A DNA stretch of 64,000 bases from Nitrobacteraceae bacterium AZCC 1564 (GTDB lineage Bacteria > Pseudomonadota > Alphaproteobacteria > Rhizobiales > Xanthobacteraceae), in contig JBAGRR010000001.1 in the NCBI GenBank assembly GCA_036924835.1, positions 5,657,001 through 5,721,000 on the forward strand. Reading direction: 5' to 3'. Position numbers and translations under genes: made by a program. The notes below the pieces were generated by a model. It saw only the letters and a list, made by a program, of their open reading frames with translations. It ran no database searches and was not told the DNA's origin. Below, piece after piece: positions 34,283 through 42,241 of the stretch (positions are counted from its first letter, which is position 1; the number at the start of each line of letters is the position of its first letter).

Positions 34283-34861
34283 TTAAGTTTTCGCATCCCG
34301 GCCGATGCGGCCGAGATGGGTGTAGCTGAAGCCGGCCTGGTATTTCAGCCCGTAACCAAGCGCCCGGTCGAACCCGATATGGGCGAGCCAGATCAGTGCA
34401 GTGGCCAGCACATAAGTGTGGGCGGCGAAGATATAGCCGAGGATGACGATCAGCAGCGGGACGCAGGTATCGTGGGCGAGGTTGTAGACCACAGCACCGA
34501 CACGCGGTCCCGCGAGATAGCCTAGTGTCCCGGTTCTAACGTTCGCACCATTTTGCAGCACTCTCGTTTGCGAACGTTAGAACCATGAGGGACACTAGCA
34601 ACTCTATGAAGCTAGTGCGCTTTTTGGATCTGACGTTCGTACTGAGAACTCGCCGCAACGCTGGTACGAACGTCAAATCCGGCGCACTAGGAAGCTGACA
34701 TCCGGGGCGAAGAACAGGATGGCGAAGGCTGTCCACGACAGGCCCGAATTGGCATAAAGCAGCACGCATAGCGCAAATAGCCCCAGTCCTTCGAGCCGCA
34801 GCAGGATGCGGACACCCCCGGTCACCGCGCCGGCGGCAACGGTCGTCGTATTGTCGGTCAT
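34283..34861 (-). pseudogene. DUF4260 membrane protein gene split by a twin-hairpin element
   Basis: The N-terminal part (34861-34688, 58 codons, RILLRLEGLGLFALC to FAPDVSFL) and the C-terminal part (34522-34283, from GYLAGPRVGAVVYNL to THLGRIGRDAKT) together make a normal ~137-aa DUF4260 protein. They are separated by 165 bp of C/D twin-hairpin element inserted at CTAG inside TTC-CTA-GGC. Removing the insert joins SFL to GYLAG exactly in frame. As it stands translation reads VRRI then stops, so the gene is broken. The function of DUF4260 is unknown. Confidence 0.88.
34522..34690. mobile_element. Twin-hairpin CTAG element, subfamily C/D, inserted in the DUF4260 gene
   Basis: Hairpin C-like 34522-34598 (inner stem GGTTCTAACGTTCGC/GCGAACGTTAGAACC, outer GTGTCC) and D-like 34612-34690 (outer GTGCGC/GCGCAC, inner stem GACGTTCGT/ACGAACGTC), with spacer CAACTCTATGAAG. 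CTAG flanks the whole unit on both sides, where the uninterrupted gene would have one CTAG. This is consistent with TA or CTAG target duplication. Confidence 0.88.
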
Positions 34862-35029
34862 TCTGACGAATCCCTTCGAAATCACAGTCCTACCGTGCAG
34901 TGCAATGCAGCCCGGACTGGCCGTTTTCATGTCCATTAGGGCGTTTTCTCGCGGCCAAATCGCGTGCTAGAAAGCTGGTTAGCGAATGAAAAGGCGGCGC
35001 CAGCCGCCCAGAACAACCAATAGACGGTG

Positions 35030-35104
35030 CTAGTGGTCCTTTGATTCTAACATTTGCTGCGCACCTGCTGAAACGGGATGCAAATGTTAGAATCGGACCG
35101 CTAG
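35030..35104. mobile_element. Single C-type hairpin element upstream of the carboxyltransferase gene
   Basis: One 75-bp palindrome bounded by CTAG at both ends: GATTCTAACATTTGC pairs with GCAAATGTTAGAATC, with an outer GGTCC/GGACC stem. It matches the C half of the C/D units in inverted orientation; no D partner is visible on either side. It ends 23 bp before the start of the carboxyltransferase gene and so lies in its leader or promoter. Confidence 0.8.
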
Positions 35105-35127
35105 CCGCCAACCCGGGAAGAGTTTCC

Positions 35128-36660
35128 ATGAAGCATATTGTTGAAGCACTCGATGAGCGGCGCGCGGGCGCGAAAAAGGGCGGCGGCGACAAGCGCATCG
35201 AGGCGCAGCACGCCCGCGGCAAGCTGACGGCCCGCGAGCGCATCGAACTGCTGCTCGACAAAGGCTCGTTCGAGGAATTCGACATGTTCGTCGAGCACCG
35301 CTCGGTCGAGTTCGGCATGGAGAAGAACAAGATCCCGGGCGACGGCGTCGTCACCGGCTGGGGCACGGTCAACGGCCGCAAGACGTTCGTCTTCGCCAAG
35401 GATTTCACGGTGTTCGGCGGCTCGCTGTCGGAAACTCACGCGCTGAAGATCACCAAATTGCAAGACATGGCGATGAAGGCGCGGGCGCCGATCATCGGCC
35501 TCTACGACGCGGGCGGGGCACGCATCCAGGAAGGCGTCGCGGCACTGGCCGGCTACTCCTACGTCTTCCGCCGCAACGTGCAGGCGTCGGGCGTGATCCC
35601 GCAGATCAGCGTCATCATGGGCCCGTGCGCGGGCGGCGATGTCTATTCGCCGGCCATGACTGACTTCATCTTCATGGTGAAGAACACCAGCTACATGTTT
35701 GTGACCGGCCCCGATGTGGTGAAGACCGTCACCAACGAAGTGGTCACCGCGGAAGAACTCGGCGGCGCCTCGGTGCACGCGACCAAGTCTTCCATCGCCG
35801 ACGGTGCGTTTGAGAACGATGTCGAGGCGCTGTTGCAGATGCGCCGGCTGATCGACTTCCTGCCGTCCAACAACACCGAAGGCGTGCCGGAATGGCCGAG
35901 TTTCGACGACATCGAGCGCACCGATGAATCGCTCGACACGCTGATCCCGCAGAATCCGAACCAGCCCTATGACATCAAGGAACTGATCCTGAAGGTGGTG
36001 GACGAGGGGGATTTCTTCGAACTCGCTGAGACCTTCGCGCGCAACATCGTCACTGGCTTTGGCCGCATCGCGGGCAAGACGGTGGGCTTCGTCGCCAACC
36101 AGCCGATGGTCTTGGCAGGCGTGCTCGATAGCGACGCCTCGCGCAAAGCCGCACGCTTTGTCCGCTTCTGTGACGCGTTCAACATTCCGATCGTCACCTT
36201 CGTGGATGTGCCGGGCTTCCTGCCGGGCACAGCACAGGAATACGGTGGTCTCATTAAGCACGGCGCGAAGCTGCTGTTTGCTTACAGCCAGTGCACGGTG
36301 CCGCTGGTCACGGTGATCACGCGCAAGGCCTATGGCGGCGCCTTCGACGTGATGGCCTCGAAGGAAATCGGCGCGGACATGAACTATGCCTGGCCCACGG
36401 CGCAGATCGCGGTGATGGGCGCGAAGGGCGCGGTGGAGATCATCTTCCGGCAGGACATTGGTGATGCGGAGAAGATCGCCGCGCGCACCAAGGAATATGA
36501 GGATCGTTTCCTGTCGCCGTTCATCGCGGCGGAGCGCGGCTACATCGACGACGTCATCATGCCGCACTCGACCCGAAAGCGCATCGCGCGTGCGCTCGCG
36601 ATGCTGAAGGACAAGCATGTCGAAGCGCCAATGAAGAAGCACGACAATATTCCACTATAA
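35128..36660 (+). CDS. Acyl-CoA carboxylase carboxyltransferase (beta) subunit
   Basis: 510 aa, PccB family. It transfers carboxylate from carboxybiotin to an acyl-CoA such as propionyl-CoA. The [21 protein letters not shown] start, the oxyanion-hole regions ([17 protein letters not shown]-like segment, [16 protein letters not shown]) and the C-terminal [19 protein letters not shown] / [11 protein letters not shown] segments are intact. ATG 35128 gives the family N-terminus; an in-frame upstream start at 35041 lies inside the repeat. The biotin carboxylase partner (PccA) is not in the window. Propionyl-CoA is the likeliest substrate. Confidence 0.92.
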   Translation: MKHIVEALDERRAGAKKGGGDKRIEAQHARGKLTARERIELLLDKGSFEEFDMFVEHRSVEFGMEKNKIPGDGVVTGWGTVNGRKTFVFAKDFTVFGGSLSETHALKITKLQDMAMKARAPIIGLYDAGGARIQEGVAALAGYSYVFRRNVQASGVIPQISVIMGPCAGGDVYSPAMTDFIFMVKNTSYMFVTGPDVVKTVTNEVVTAEELGGASVHATKSSIADGAFENDVEALLQMRRLIDFLPSNNTEGVPEWPSFDDIERTDESLDTLIPQNPNQPYDIKELILKVVDEGDFFELAETFARNIVTGFGRIAGKTVGFVANQPMVLAGVLDSDASRKAARFVRFCDAFNIPIVTFVDVPGFLPGTAQEYGGLIKHGAKLLFAYSQCTVPLVTVITRKAYGGAFDVMASKEIGADMNYAWPTAQIAVMGAKGAVEIIFRQDIGDAEKIAARTKEYEDRFLSPFIAAERGYIDDVIMPHSTRKRIARALAMLKDKHVEAPMKKHDNIPL

Positions 36661-36692
36661 GTGGTAATATGTTTCCACTATAAGTCGTAATG
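36649..36692. repeat. Two imperfect 22-bp tandem repeats over the carboxyltransferase stop codon
   Basis: TTCCACTATAAGTGGTAATATG is followed by a near-identical copy (about two differences) starting at 36671. Each has a short CCACT/AGTGG-type dyad. It includes the final codons and TAA of the carboxyltransferase gene. Confidence 0.6.
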
Positions 36693-36768
36693 TGCGCGGG
36701 ACCTGAGTCGTTCCGTGCAGTTACGCTGGTGGTGCCGTGAACTCTCGGAGGACGAGTGTCGAGTCCGA

Positions 36769-36935
36769 CTAGTGGTCCGATTCTAACGTTCGCATCCCGT
36801 CTCGGCAGGCACTCTTGCGAACGTTAGAATCGAAAGACCACTAGCAGATATAATTCTAGTGGAGCTTTGGAATTTGACGTTCGCATCACGCATTCGTGGC
36901 AAGCAGGGTAGCGAACGTCAAATCCGCTCCACGAG
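36769..36935. mobile_element. Twin-hairpin CTAG element, subfamily C/D, inserted at the MFS gene start
   Basis: Hairpin C 36769-36844 (outer GTGGTC/GACCAC, inner CGATTCTAACGTTCGC) and D 36856-36935 (outer GTGGAG/CTCCAC, inner TTTGACGTTCGC-type), with 11-bp spacer CAGATATAATT. The right end reads CGAG instead of CTAG, probably a later mutation. The unit sits inside the fifth and sixth codons of the ancestral MFS gene. Confidence 0.85.
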
Positions 36936-38127
36936 TGAAGAGAGTCCGGCGCCGCTTCTGCCGCAGCGATGGCAGATCCTGCTCGTGCTGTTTCTGGCAC
37001 GCAGCTCGATGGCCTATCAGTTTCAGACCATCGGCTCGGTCGGGCCGTTTCTGATCGACGGCTTTCGCATCGACTTCACCTGGCTCGGCACGCTGATCGG
37101 CCTCTACATGCTGCCGGGGGCGGTGGTCGCGCTGCCGAGCGGCGTCATTGGTCAGCGTTTCGGCGCGCGGCGGGCGGTGATCTTCGGCCTGTTCCTGATG
37201 TTTGCCGGCGGGCTGCTGACCGCATCAAGCTCGTTCAACATCGTATTGGCCGGCCGCCTGATCAGCGGCATCGGTGGCGTCATTCTCAATGTCATGATGA
37301 CCAAGATGGTGACCGACTGGTTCGCCGGCCGCGAGATCGTGTTTGCCATGTCGGTGTTCGTGGCGAGCTGGCCGTTCGGCATCGCGCTTGGGCTGATGAC
37401 GCTGCCGCTGGTGGCAGGAGCGTGGCACTGGCCGGCGGCGATGATTGTCGCGGCATCCGTTGCGTTGCTCGGGCTTGTCCTGATGGCGGTGCTGTATCGC
37501 GATCCGCCGCGCAATCTGGATGAGCCGAAGGCAAGGTTCAGCATCGCGATGGATAGCCGCGAGTGGCTGCTGGTGTCCATCGCGGGTCTCATATGGGGGC
37601 TCTACAACGTCGGTTACATCGTGCTGGTGAGCTTTCTGCCCGAGCTGTTCACCTCGCGCGGCTATACCCATGAGGATGCGGCGCAGATCGTCAGCGTGCT
37701 TGGCTGGGCGCTGATCTTCTGCGTGCCGCTGGCGGGCTACGTCGCCCAGCGCGTCAACCGTCCCAACTTGCTCATGACGCTGGGCTTCGGTCTCGTGGGG
37801 CTTGCTTCGCTCGCGCTGCCGTTCATCAGCGCATTCATGACGACGTTCTTCTTGATCGCGGTGGTGGCCGGTCTGCCCGCAGGGCTGATCATGGCGCTGC
37901 CATCGCAGGCGCTGTCGCCGCAGCACCGCGCCATCGGCATGGGCGTTTACTACGCGTTCTATTACGCAAGCATGGCGATCCTGCCAGCGTTGGCCGGACG
38001 CGTGCGCGATCTCTCGGGAAGCCCTGCGTCACCGGCGCTATTCGCGGCAGGGATGATGGGGCTGTCGCTAGTGGGGCTGGTTGCGTTTCGCGTGGCGCAA
38101 AGGTGGAAGGCGGCAGATCGCTATTGA
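36859..38127 (+). CDS. MFS transporter with start region displaced by a repeat element
   Basis: Major facilitator superfamily permease of the CynX/NimT type (12 hydrophobic segments from about residue 40), ending at 38127. The ancestral start is visible upstream: GTG 36756 after GGAGGACGA, reading V-S-S-P-T and joining, after removal of 36771-36933, to SEESPAPLLPQRW in frame (about 402 aa). With the element in place, translation from that GTG meets TAG at 36825. The open frame now begins with GTG 36859 inside the element, with no ribosome binding site, adding ~25 foreign residues. The gene may be silenced or weakly expressed. Substrate unknown. Confidence 0.8.
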   Translation: MELWNLTFASRIRGKQGSERQIRSTSEESPAPLLPQRWQILLVLFLARSSMAYQFQTIGSVGPFLIDGFRIDFTWLGTLIGLYMLPGAVVALPSGVIGQRFGARRAVIFGLFLMFAGGLLTASSSFNIVLAGRLISGIGGVILNVMMTKMVTDWFAGREIVFAMSVFVASWPFGIALGLMTLPLVAGAWHWPAAMIVAASVALLGLVLMAVLYRDPPRNLDEPKARFSIAMDSREWLLVSIAGLIWGLYNVGYIVLVSFLPELFTSRGYTHEDAAQIVSVLGWALIFCVPLAGYVAQRVNRPNLLMTLGFGLVGLASLALPFISAFMTTFFLIAVVAGLPAGLIMALPSQALSPQHRAIGMGVYYAFYYASMAILPALAGRVRDLSGSPASPALFAAGMMGLSLVGLVAFRVAQRWKAADRY

Positions 38128-38139
38128 TATGCAATGTAA

Positions 38140-38186
38140 CTCTCGGCCATCATACGCAAATCATGGATGATTTGGACTTCCGAGAG
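38140..38186. promoter_or_regulatory. Nested inverted repeats over the start of the AT-rich ORF
   Basis: Outer perfect 7-bp arms CTCTCGG (38140-38146) / CCGAGAG (38180-38186) enclose a perfect dyad AAATCAT-GG-ATGATTT (38158-38173). The second arm of the inner dyad contains the ATG used by the ORF at 38167. This could be an operator or an mRNA hairpin hiding the start codon. Confidence 0.5.
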
Positions 38187-38991
38187 TAAGATCTCTTTAG
38201 CTAAATCCGCGAAGAACTTCATCGATGCGATGGCCGCTCCGCCGTCAGACACGCGAACTGTCAAAAAGGTAATTGGCGAGTCTTTTAAGATCCCTGAAAA
38301 TAGTTCGGAGATGCAATTGCTCCTTTATTTGCAGGCCGATAACTTCGAGCGACTGCTAGCTCAGATCAATCTATCTTCCATCGAATATGAAGCGAAACAA
38401 ACCTATACAACGCAAGTTCGTCAGCTATCGACCATAGTTTTGCATCCGGTGATACATGGTCGGTACGATAATGCGAGAACGAATATCATTGCGCCCAACT
38501 ATCATGCTCTAACCTACCTGAACGATGCGCTGAAGATTGAGTATCAGGTTGAAGATGCATTTTTGGATGAAGCGGAGGATTTGGCGAAGCGCTTGCAAAC
38601 TGTGCTCGACGAAATTTCAACGTCGGATCTGCCTTTAGACATTAAGAGCATTCTCTTTTCGCAAATCTCCCAATTAATTTTCTTGCTGAGAAATATCCGT
38701 TGCGTAGGTCCCGATAGGGTGAAGGAGAATGCCGCGTCAACAATCGTGACGATCCAGGGAATTGCCACCAAAACTGACTCTAAGCATCATGCGGGGTCAC
38801 TCAAATCAGCAGCGATCGTTATTCTTGCAATACTTGCTGGATTAGATCAGGGGTCCCACAACGCGGTGGGGTTTTTGAAAAATCTTAAAGAAGGTGTGGA
38901 GGTTATTGAGCGTTGGCGAGGGCAAAGTGTTCCGCAAATTGAATACAAGAAGCCAAAGGATCTGGATGGTGAGAATGCTGTGAACGTGTAG
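38167..38991 (+). CDS. Orphan AT-rich hypothetical protein
   Basis: 274 aa, not recognised. The base composition is clearly lower in GC and codon use is unlike all neighbours (AAA, ATT, TTG and CAA frequent), suggesting recent transfer. It is mostly helical and soluble in the first 200 residues; one short hydrophobic stretch (AAIVILAILAGLDQ, about 216-229) might be membrane-associated or a buried helix. The middle region (DEAEDLAKRLQTVLDEIS) could form a coiled coil. There is no convincing ribosome binding site; nested dyads cover its start. Confidence 0.7.
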   Translation: MIWTSESKISLAKSAKNFIDAMAAPPSDTRTVKKVIGESFKIPENSSEMQLLLYLQADNFERLLAQINLSSIEYEAKQTYTTQVRQLSTIVLHPVIHGRYDNARTNIIAPNYHALTYLNDALKIEYQVEDAFLDEAEDLAKRLQTVLDEISTSDLPLDIKSILFSQISQLIFLLRNIRCVGPDRVKENAASTIVTIQGIATKTDSKHHAGSLKSAAIVILAILAGLDQGSHNAVGFLKNLKEGVEVIERWRGQSVPQIEYKKPKDLDGENAVNV

Positions 38992-39025
38992 TATTGGCGA
39001 TCTTTCTTTAGCTAGATGTCATTCC

Positions 39026-39340
39026 ATGCCCCGTCACATCTTCATCGTCCGTGCCACTGTCCCCGATGCCGCCGAGCGAGACTCGTTCGACGCGTGGTAT
39101 TCACGCGAGCATTTGCCCGATGCTGTGAAGTCGTTCGGCTGCAAGAAGGCATGGCGTTTCTGGAGCGCGGTCGATCCGTCGTTGCATTCGGCGATGTACG
39201 AATTCGATGATCGTGAAACGCTCGACCGCGCCACCACGGGCGAGGAGATGAAGCGGCTGATCCGCGACTTCGACCGCGACTGGCCGAACATCAAACGCAC
39301 GCGCGACATCCTCGTGCAGTCCGAGGAATTCGGCGGCTAA
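39026..39340 (+). CDS. Small conserved protein, dimeric alpha/beta-barrel type
   Basis: 104 aa. RHIFIVRATVPDAAERDSFD, WYSREHLPDA and the C-terminal DFDRDWPNIKRTRDIL suggest a ferredoxin-like dimeric alpha/beta barrel, as in EthD, NIPSNAP or DUF4286-like proteins. Function unknown. GC and codon usage return to the chromosomal norm here. Confidence 0.65.
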   Translation: MPRHIFIVRATVPDAAERDSFDAWYSREHLPDAVKSFGCKKAWRFWSAVDPSLHSAMYEFDDRETLDRATTGEEMKRLIRDFDRDWPNIKRTRDILVQSEEFGG

Positions 39341-39349
39341 CTCCATCCA

Positions 39350-39634
39350 TCAATCTTTCCACGGCCGCAACCGGCGGCTGGTGCCGGGGGTCAATCCCGT
39401 GTGGCGCTTGATGTTGTCATAGCCGCGGTCGGTGGTCTTGTAGGTAACTGTGCTGTCGTAGGGCTTACCGTCGGCGGTCGCCGTCAATTGTAGGATGATG
39501 GTCCCGTCGCTCTCCATGCGCGCGGTACCGGTGTAGGGCATCGAAGGGCGCGCGTCGGGCGAGGGCTGCACATCGTCGGCCACTGCGCTACCCGTCATGC
39601 ACAACATCAGGATGGTCAGAATGGTCTTGGTCAT
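39350..39634 (-). CDS. Small secreted hypothetical protein
   Basis: 94 aa with signal peptide MTKTILTILMLCMTGSAVA (cleavage before DDV). The mature part is a short strand-rich domain (GTARMESDGTIILQLTATAD). GGAGAGA precedes the ATG. Convergent with the preceding gene, 9 bp apart. Function unknown. Confidence 0.65.
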   Translation of the reverse strand: MTKTILTILMLCMTGSAVADDVQPSPDARPSMPYTGTARMESDGTIILQLTATADGKPYDSTVTYKTTDRGYDNIKRHTGLTPGTSRRLRPWKD

Positions 39635-39751
39635 TCGGTCTCTCCAGGCTGCCAGTTTGCAGGTGCATTCCGGCGCAAATATGTGGAGCGGGCGGGGGTT
39701 GTTGCAGCCAAGACCCGCTGTGCGTAAAGACGGGCTGTGTTAGGTAAAGGC

Positions 39752-40387
39752 ATGTTGCCCGCCGACTCGGTCCTCTTCATCTTTGGTCTGTTTGCGCTGG
39801 TCGCGGAAGCGATGACCGCGGCGCTGGCCGCAGGCCGTCGCAAGATGGATTGGTTCGGTGTTGCCATGCTGGGCAGCGTCACAGCGCTCGGCGGCGGTTC
39901 GGTGCGCGATGTGCTCCTCGGCCATTATCCGTTGCTGTGGGTGAAGCATCCCATGCTGCTGGTACTGACTGGCGGCGCCGCGCTGATCACGATCGGGCTC
40001 GCGCGGATCATGCATCGTTTCCATTCGCTGTTTCTGGTGCTCGATGCCATCGGCCTTGTGGTCTTCACCATCATCGGCTGCAACGTCGCACTCGAGATGG
40101 GTCATCCGCTCACCATCGTTGTGGTCTCGGGCATGATCACCGGATGCCTCGGCGGCGTGCTGCGCGACATCCTCTGCACCGAGGTGCCGCTGCTGTTTCG
40201 CAGCGAGCTTTATGCCACGGTGTCACTGGTCACCGGCGCGATTTATGTCGCGGGGACCAAGGCCGATCTGAACCACGTGCTCGTCGTTGTGGCGACCTTC
40301 ATCGTCGGCCTGACGTTCCGCCTGCTGGCGATCCGCTACAAATGGGAAATGCCGAAATTCGTCTATGAGCGCGGCAGCGCCGAGTGA
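39752..40387 (+). CDS. Trimeric intracellular cation (TRIC) channel family protein
   Basis: 211 aa, seven hydrophobic segments in two repeats; the repeats carry the family signatures GGGSVRDVLLG (first) and GCLGGVLRDILC (second), each within a kinked helix lining the pore. Prokaryotic TRIC homologues (YadS/YvgT family) conduct monovalent cations as trimers. ATG 39752 is preferred to the GTG at 39737. Single gene. Confidence 0.88.
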   Translation: MLPADSVLFIFGLFALVAEAMTAALAAGRRKMDWFGVAMLGSVTALGGGSVRDVLLGHYPLLWVKHPMLLVLTGGAALITIGLARIMHRFHSLFLVLDAIGLVVFTIIGCNVALEMGHPLTIVVVSGMITGCLGGVLRDILCTEVPLLFRSELYATVSLVTGAIYVAGTKADLNHVLVVVATFIVGLTFRLLAIRYKWEMPKFVYERGSAE

Positions 40388-40394
40388 CGAACCG

Positions 40395-40853
40395 CTACCC
40401 GGATTGATGCCGCCGTGCGCTGATGCCGGCGACGATCTGCATGATGCCACCCACCAGCCAGCAGATGCCGAGAATGATGGTTGAACGTGTCGACGGATTG
40501 GCGTCGAACACGATAATGTAGACCGACAGAAACGCGGCCAGCGTAGCGAGAAACGTGCCGATTGCACTGAACAGCTCGACCGGATCGGTCACCTCCGCAT
40601 TGGTCGCATCACTTCCAGCGGAGCGATGGGGCGGAATATCGATGCCGAGATAGAAGCTGACGGCGCCGAGGATCATCAGCCCGACGACAAGCGGGAGTGA
40701 GCCGAAGGCCTCGACACGCGAATTTGCCATGTGGGCCGCCACGAACAAGCCGCAGGAGCCGCCAGCCATCGCCAAGCCGATCCGCTCAATGATATGGGCG
40801 GCCTTGCTGGTCCGGGAACGTATTGCGGGGCGTGAAATGCTGGTTTCGGCCAT
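40395..40853 (-). CDS. Multi-pass membrane protein of unknown function
   Basis: 152 aa with four hydrophobic segments (IGLAMAGGSCGLFVAAHM; LVVGLMILGAVSFYLGI; AIGTFLATLAAFLSVYIIVF; IILGICWLVGGIMQIVAGI). A polar loop separates the pairs. No family recognised. Convergent with the TRIC gene (7 bp gap). Confidence 0.65.
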   Translation of the reverse strand: MAETSISRPAIRSRTSKAAHIIERIGLAMAGGSCGLFVAAHMANSRVEAFGSLPLVVGLMILGAVSFYLGIDIPPHRSAGSDATNAEVTDPVELFSAIGTFLATLAAFLSVYIIVFDANPSTRSTIILGICWLVGGIMQIVAGISARRHQSG

Positions 40854-40957
40854 CCTCTACCAAGCGTGGAACCGAAAAAGGTTTCATCGCGATTGAAAAA
40901 AAATATTCCTGGGGCTGAGCACCGCTGCGGGCTCGCGCGGAAAAGCTGCCTCCAAAA

Positions 40958-40983
40958 GAAAAACCCCGCCGAAGCGGGGTTTT
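40958..40983 (-). terminator. Terminator of the GCG_CRPN-like gene
   Basis: Stem AAACCCCGC / GCGGGGTTT; on the minus strand it is followed by TTTTTCTTTT. It terminates the gene at 41002-41247. Confidence 0.85.
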
Positions 40984-41001
40984 GTAGTCGGAGAGGTCAG
41001 C

Positions 41002-41247
41002 TCACCACCAGGTGCGGCACACGCGGCGGCCAGGGCCCCAATAGCGGCAGCGACGCACGCCCGGGCGCACGACAACGGCGTTCCGAATGCAGCGGCCCAT
41101 CGGGCCACGGTGGAAGCCGGGGCCACAGCCGCCGGCGACATGGATGACATCGGACGACTGGCCAGCGGGAGCGAGCGGCATCGCGCTGGCTGAACCGAAG
41201 CCGGCAACGGTGGCGGCGAAGAGTGCTGCTGCAAACAATGTCTTCAT
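41002..41247 (-). CDS. Small secreted GCG_CRPN-type protein
   Basis: 81 aa. Signal peptide MKTLFAAALFAATVAGFGS, then a short mature domain with GGCGPGFHRGPMGRCIRN and a basic Arg/Trp-rich end. The GCGxGxHRGxxGxC pattern matches the GCG_CRPN small-protein family common in Bradyrhizobium relatives. ATG 41247 is chosen for its GGAAGGGAA ribosome binding site, 5 codons inside the longest frame. A related protein is encoded at 42242-42502. Function unknown. Confidence 0.72.
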   Translation of the reverse strand: MKTLFAAALFAATVAGFGSASAMPLAPAGQSSDVIHVAGGCGPGFHRGPMGRCIRNAVVVRPGVRRCRYWGPGRRVCRTWW

Positions 41248-41262
41248 GGGATTCCCTTCCAA

Positions 41263-41868
41263 ATCGGAGTGTGACGCGAATGAAAAATGCGCGCCATGAG
41301 TCCATTTAAATCATGGCAGCAAGGAGTCCGTATGAAGGGCGCCTTGCGTGCTGTGACGGACTATCAAAACGCTACCATTCATGAATGAGGAATGAATGAA
41401 TTTGAAATGCTGTGGCATGAAGCCGACTGCAGCGCCACACGATCATTCGACGGAAACGCAAAATTAATATTTGAGCGCCTCGTGATTCGAAAATCGATTG
41501 GCGCATCGATTGCTTTGCTGACTGATGAGGCCAAGTTTTTGCCAATGCTATGACGGTCTGCAAATTTTGAGATAACAAGCGCGCCGTCACCGTCGCGTTT
41601 ATAAATTCCTTATCTGAGATGATGGCGAGCAAGCAGATGAAGAAGAAATAAAGCCAGCGATGTGATGTGGCCTCACGAATTGATCTACGTGAAGCAACGA
41701 GTTGATCTATGTGAAAGCAATCACTGTGCCGCGAATGATCGTTGTGCATGCGCTGACGACGGAGAGGCATGCAATCATGTCGCAGAGTGGAACCAAAATG
41801 ATTGCGTTCATCGATGGTGCGAAAGAGTTGCGGTGTTGCAACCTCGCTCACGAAGAGGAAATTGGAAT
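41263..41868. other. 606-bp AT-richer intergenic region with a tandem repeat
   Basis: No convincing gene. A minus-strand open frame covers 41372-41956 but runs antisense through the Tat-peptide gene and has no family features. An imperfect 22-bp tandem repeat lies at 41680-41723 (TTGATCTACGTGAAGCAACG then TTGATCTATGTGAAAGCAAT). GC is visibly lower than in flanking genes. It probably contains the promoter of the Tat-peptide gene. Confidence 0.55.
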
Positions 41869-42135
41869 ATGGAACGTCGTAACTTTCTGAAGTTCGCCTT
41901 CGGCCTTGCCGCCGGTGCTGGTGTTGTCGCCGCGGCAAGTGCCAACGCAGCACCAATGCTCGCTCCCCAATCGCAGATGACTGGTCCCGAACCCGAATTG
42001 CCTACGCAGCCTGCTGTGGTTGATCAGAACGAAGTCGCGCATCTCGCGCCCGAGCAGGTTCATTGGCGCCGCCGTCATTGGCATCGTCGTCGCCATTGGC
42101 ACCGTCACCGTCATTGGCACCGCCGCCGCTGGTAA
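41869..42135 (+). CDS. Tat-exported small His/Trp/Arg-repeat protein
   Basis: 88 aa. The N-terminus MERRNFLKFAFGLAAGAGVV is a twin-arginine signal, with likely cleavage after ANAAP. The mature peptide ends in tandem units of H-W-R-R-R / H-W-H-R-R (residues ~65-88), about 4 repeats of the HW pair. Such a His- and Trp-rich basic tail could bind metal, anionic polymers or membranes. ATG 41869 follows AGAGGAAA; the longer in-frame start at 41662 lacks support. Similar short Tat peptides are seen in Bradyrhizobium relatives. Confidence 0.72.
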   Translation: MERRNFLKFAFGLAAGAGVVAAASANAAPMLAPQSQMTGPEPELPTQPAVVDQNEVAHLAPEQVHWRRRHWHRRRHWHRHRHWHRRRW

Positions 42136-42158
42136 GCGCGCGCTGCCGTTCAAAAATG

Positions 42159-42197
42159 AACCCTGGTTCGACAGGATCGAACCGGGGTTTGTTTTTG
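42159..42197 (+). terminator. Terminator after the Tat-exported peptide gene
   Basis: Imperfect 13-bp stem (AACCCTGGTTCGA / TCGAACCGGGGTT) with a short loop, followed by TTTGTTTTTG. It lies 23 bp after the stop of the Tat-peptide gene. Confidence 0.75.
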
Positions 42198-42241
42198 TTA
42201 GTCGAGGTTCGTTTTTGTTTCTCTTTCGCTGACGGGCCGCG

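Noticed and set aside
41372-41956. 194-residue minus-strand open frame in the 41.3-41.9 kb gap
   Set aside because: Runs antisense through the Tat-peptide gene, has no ribosome binding site and no recognisable domain.
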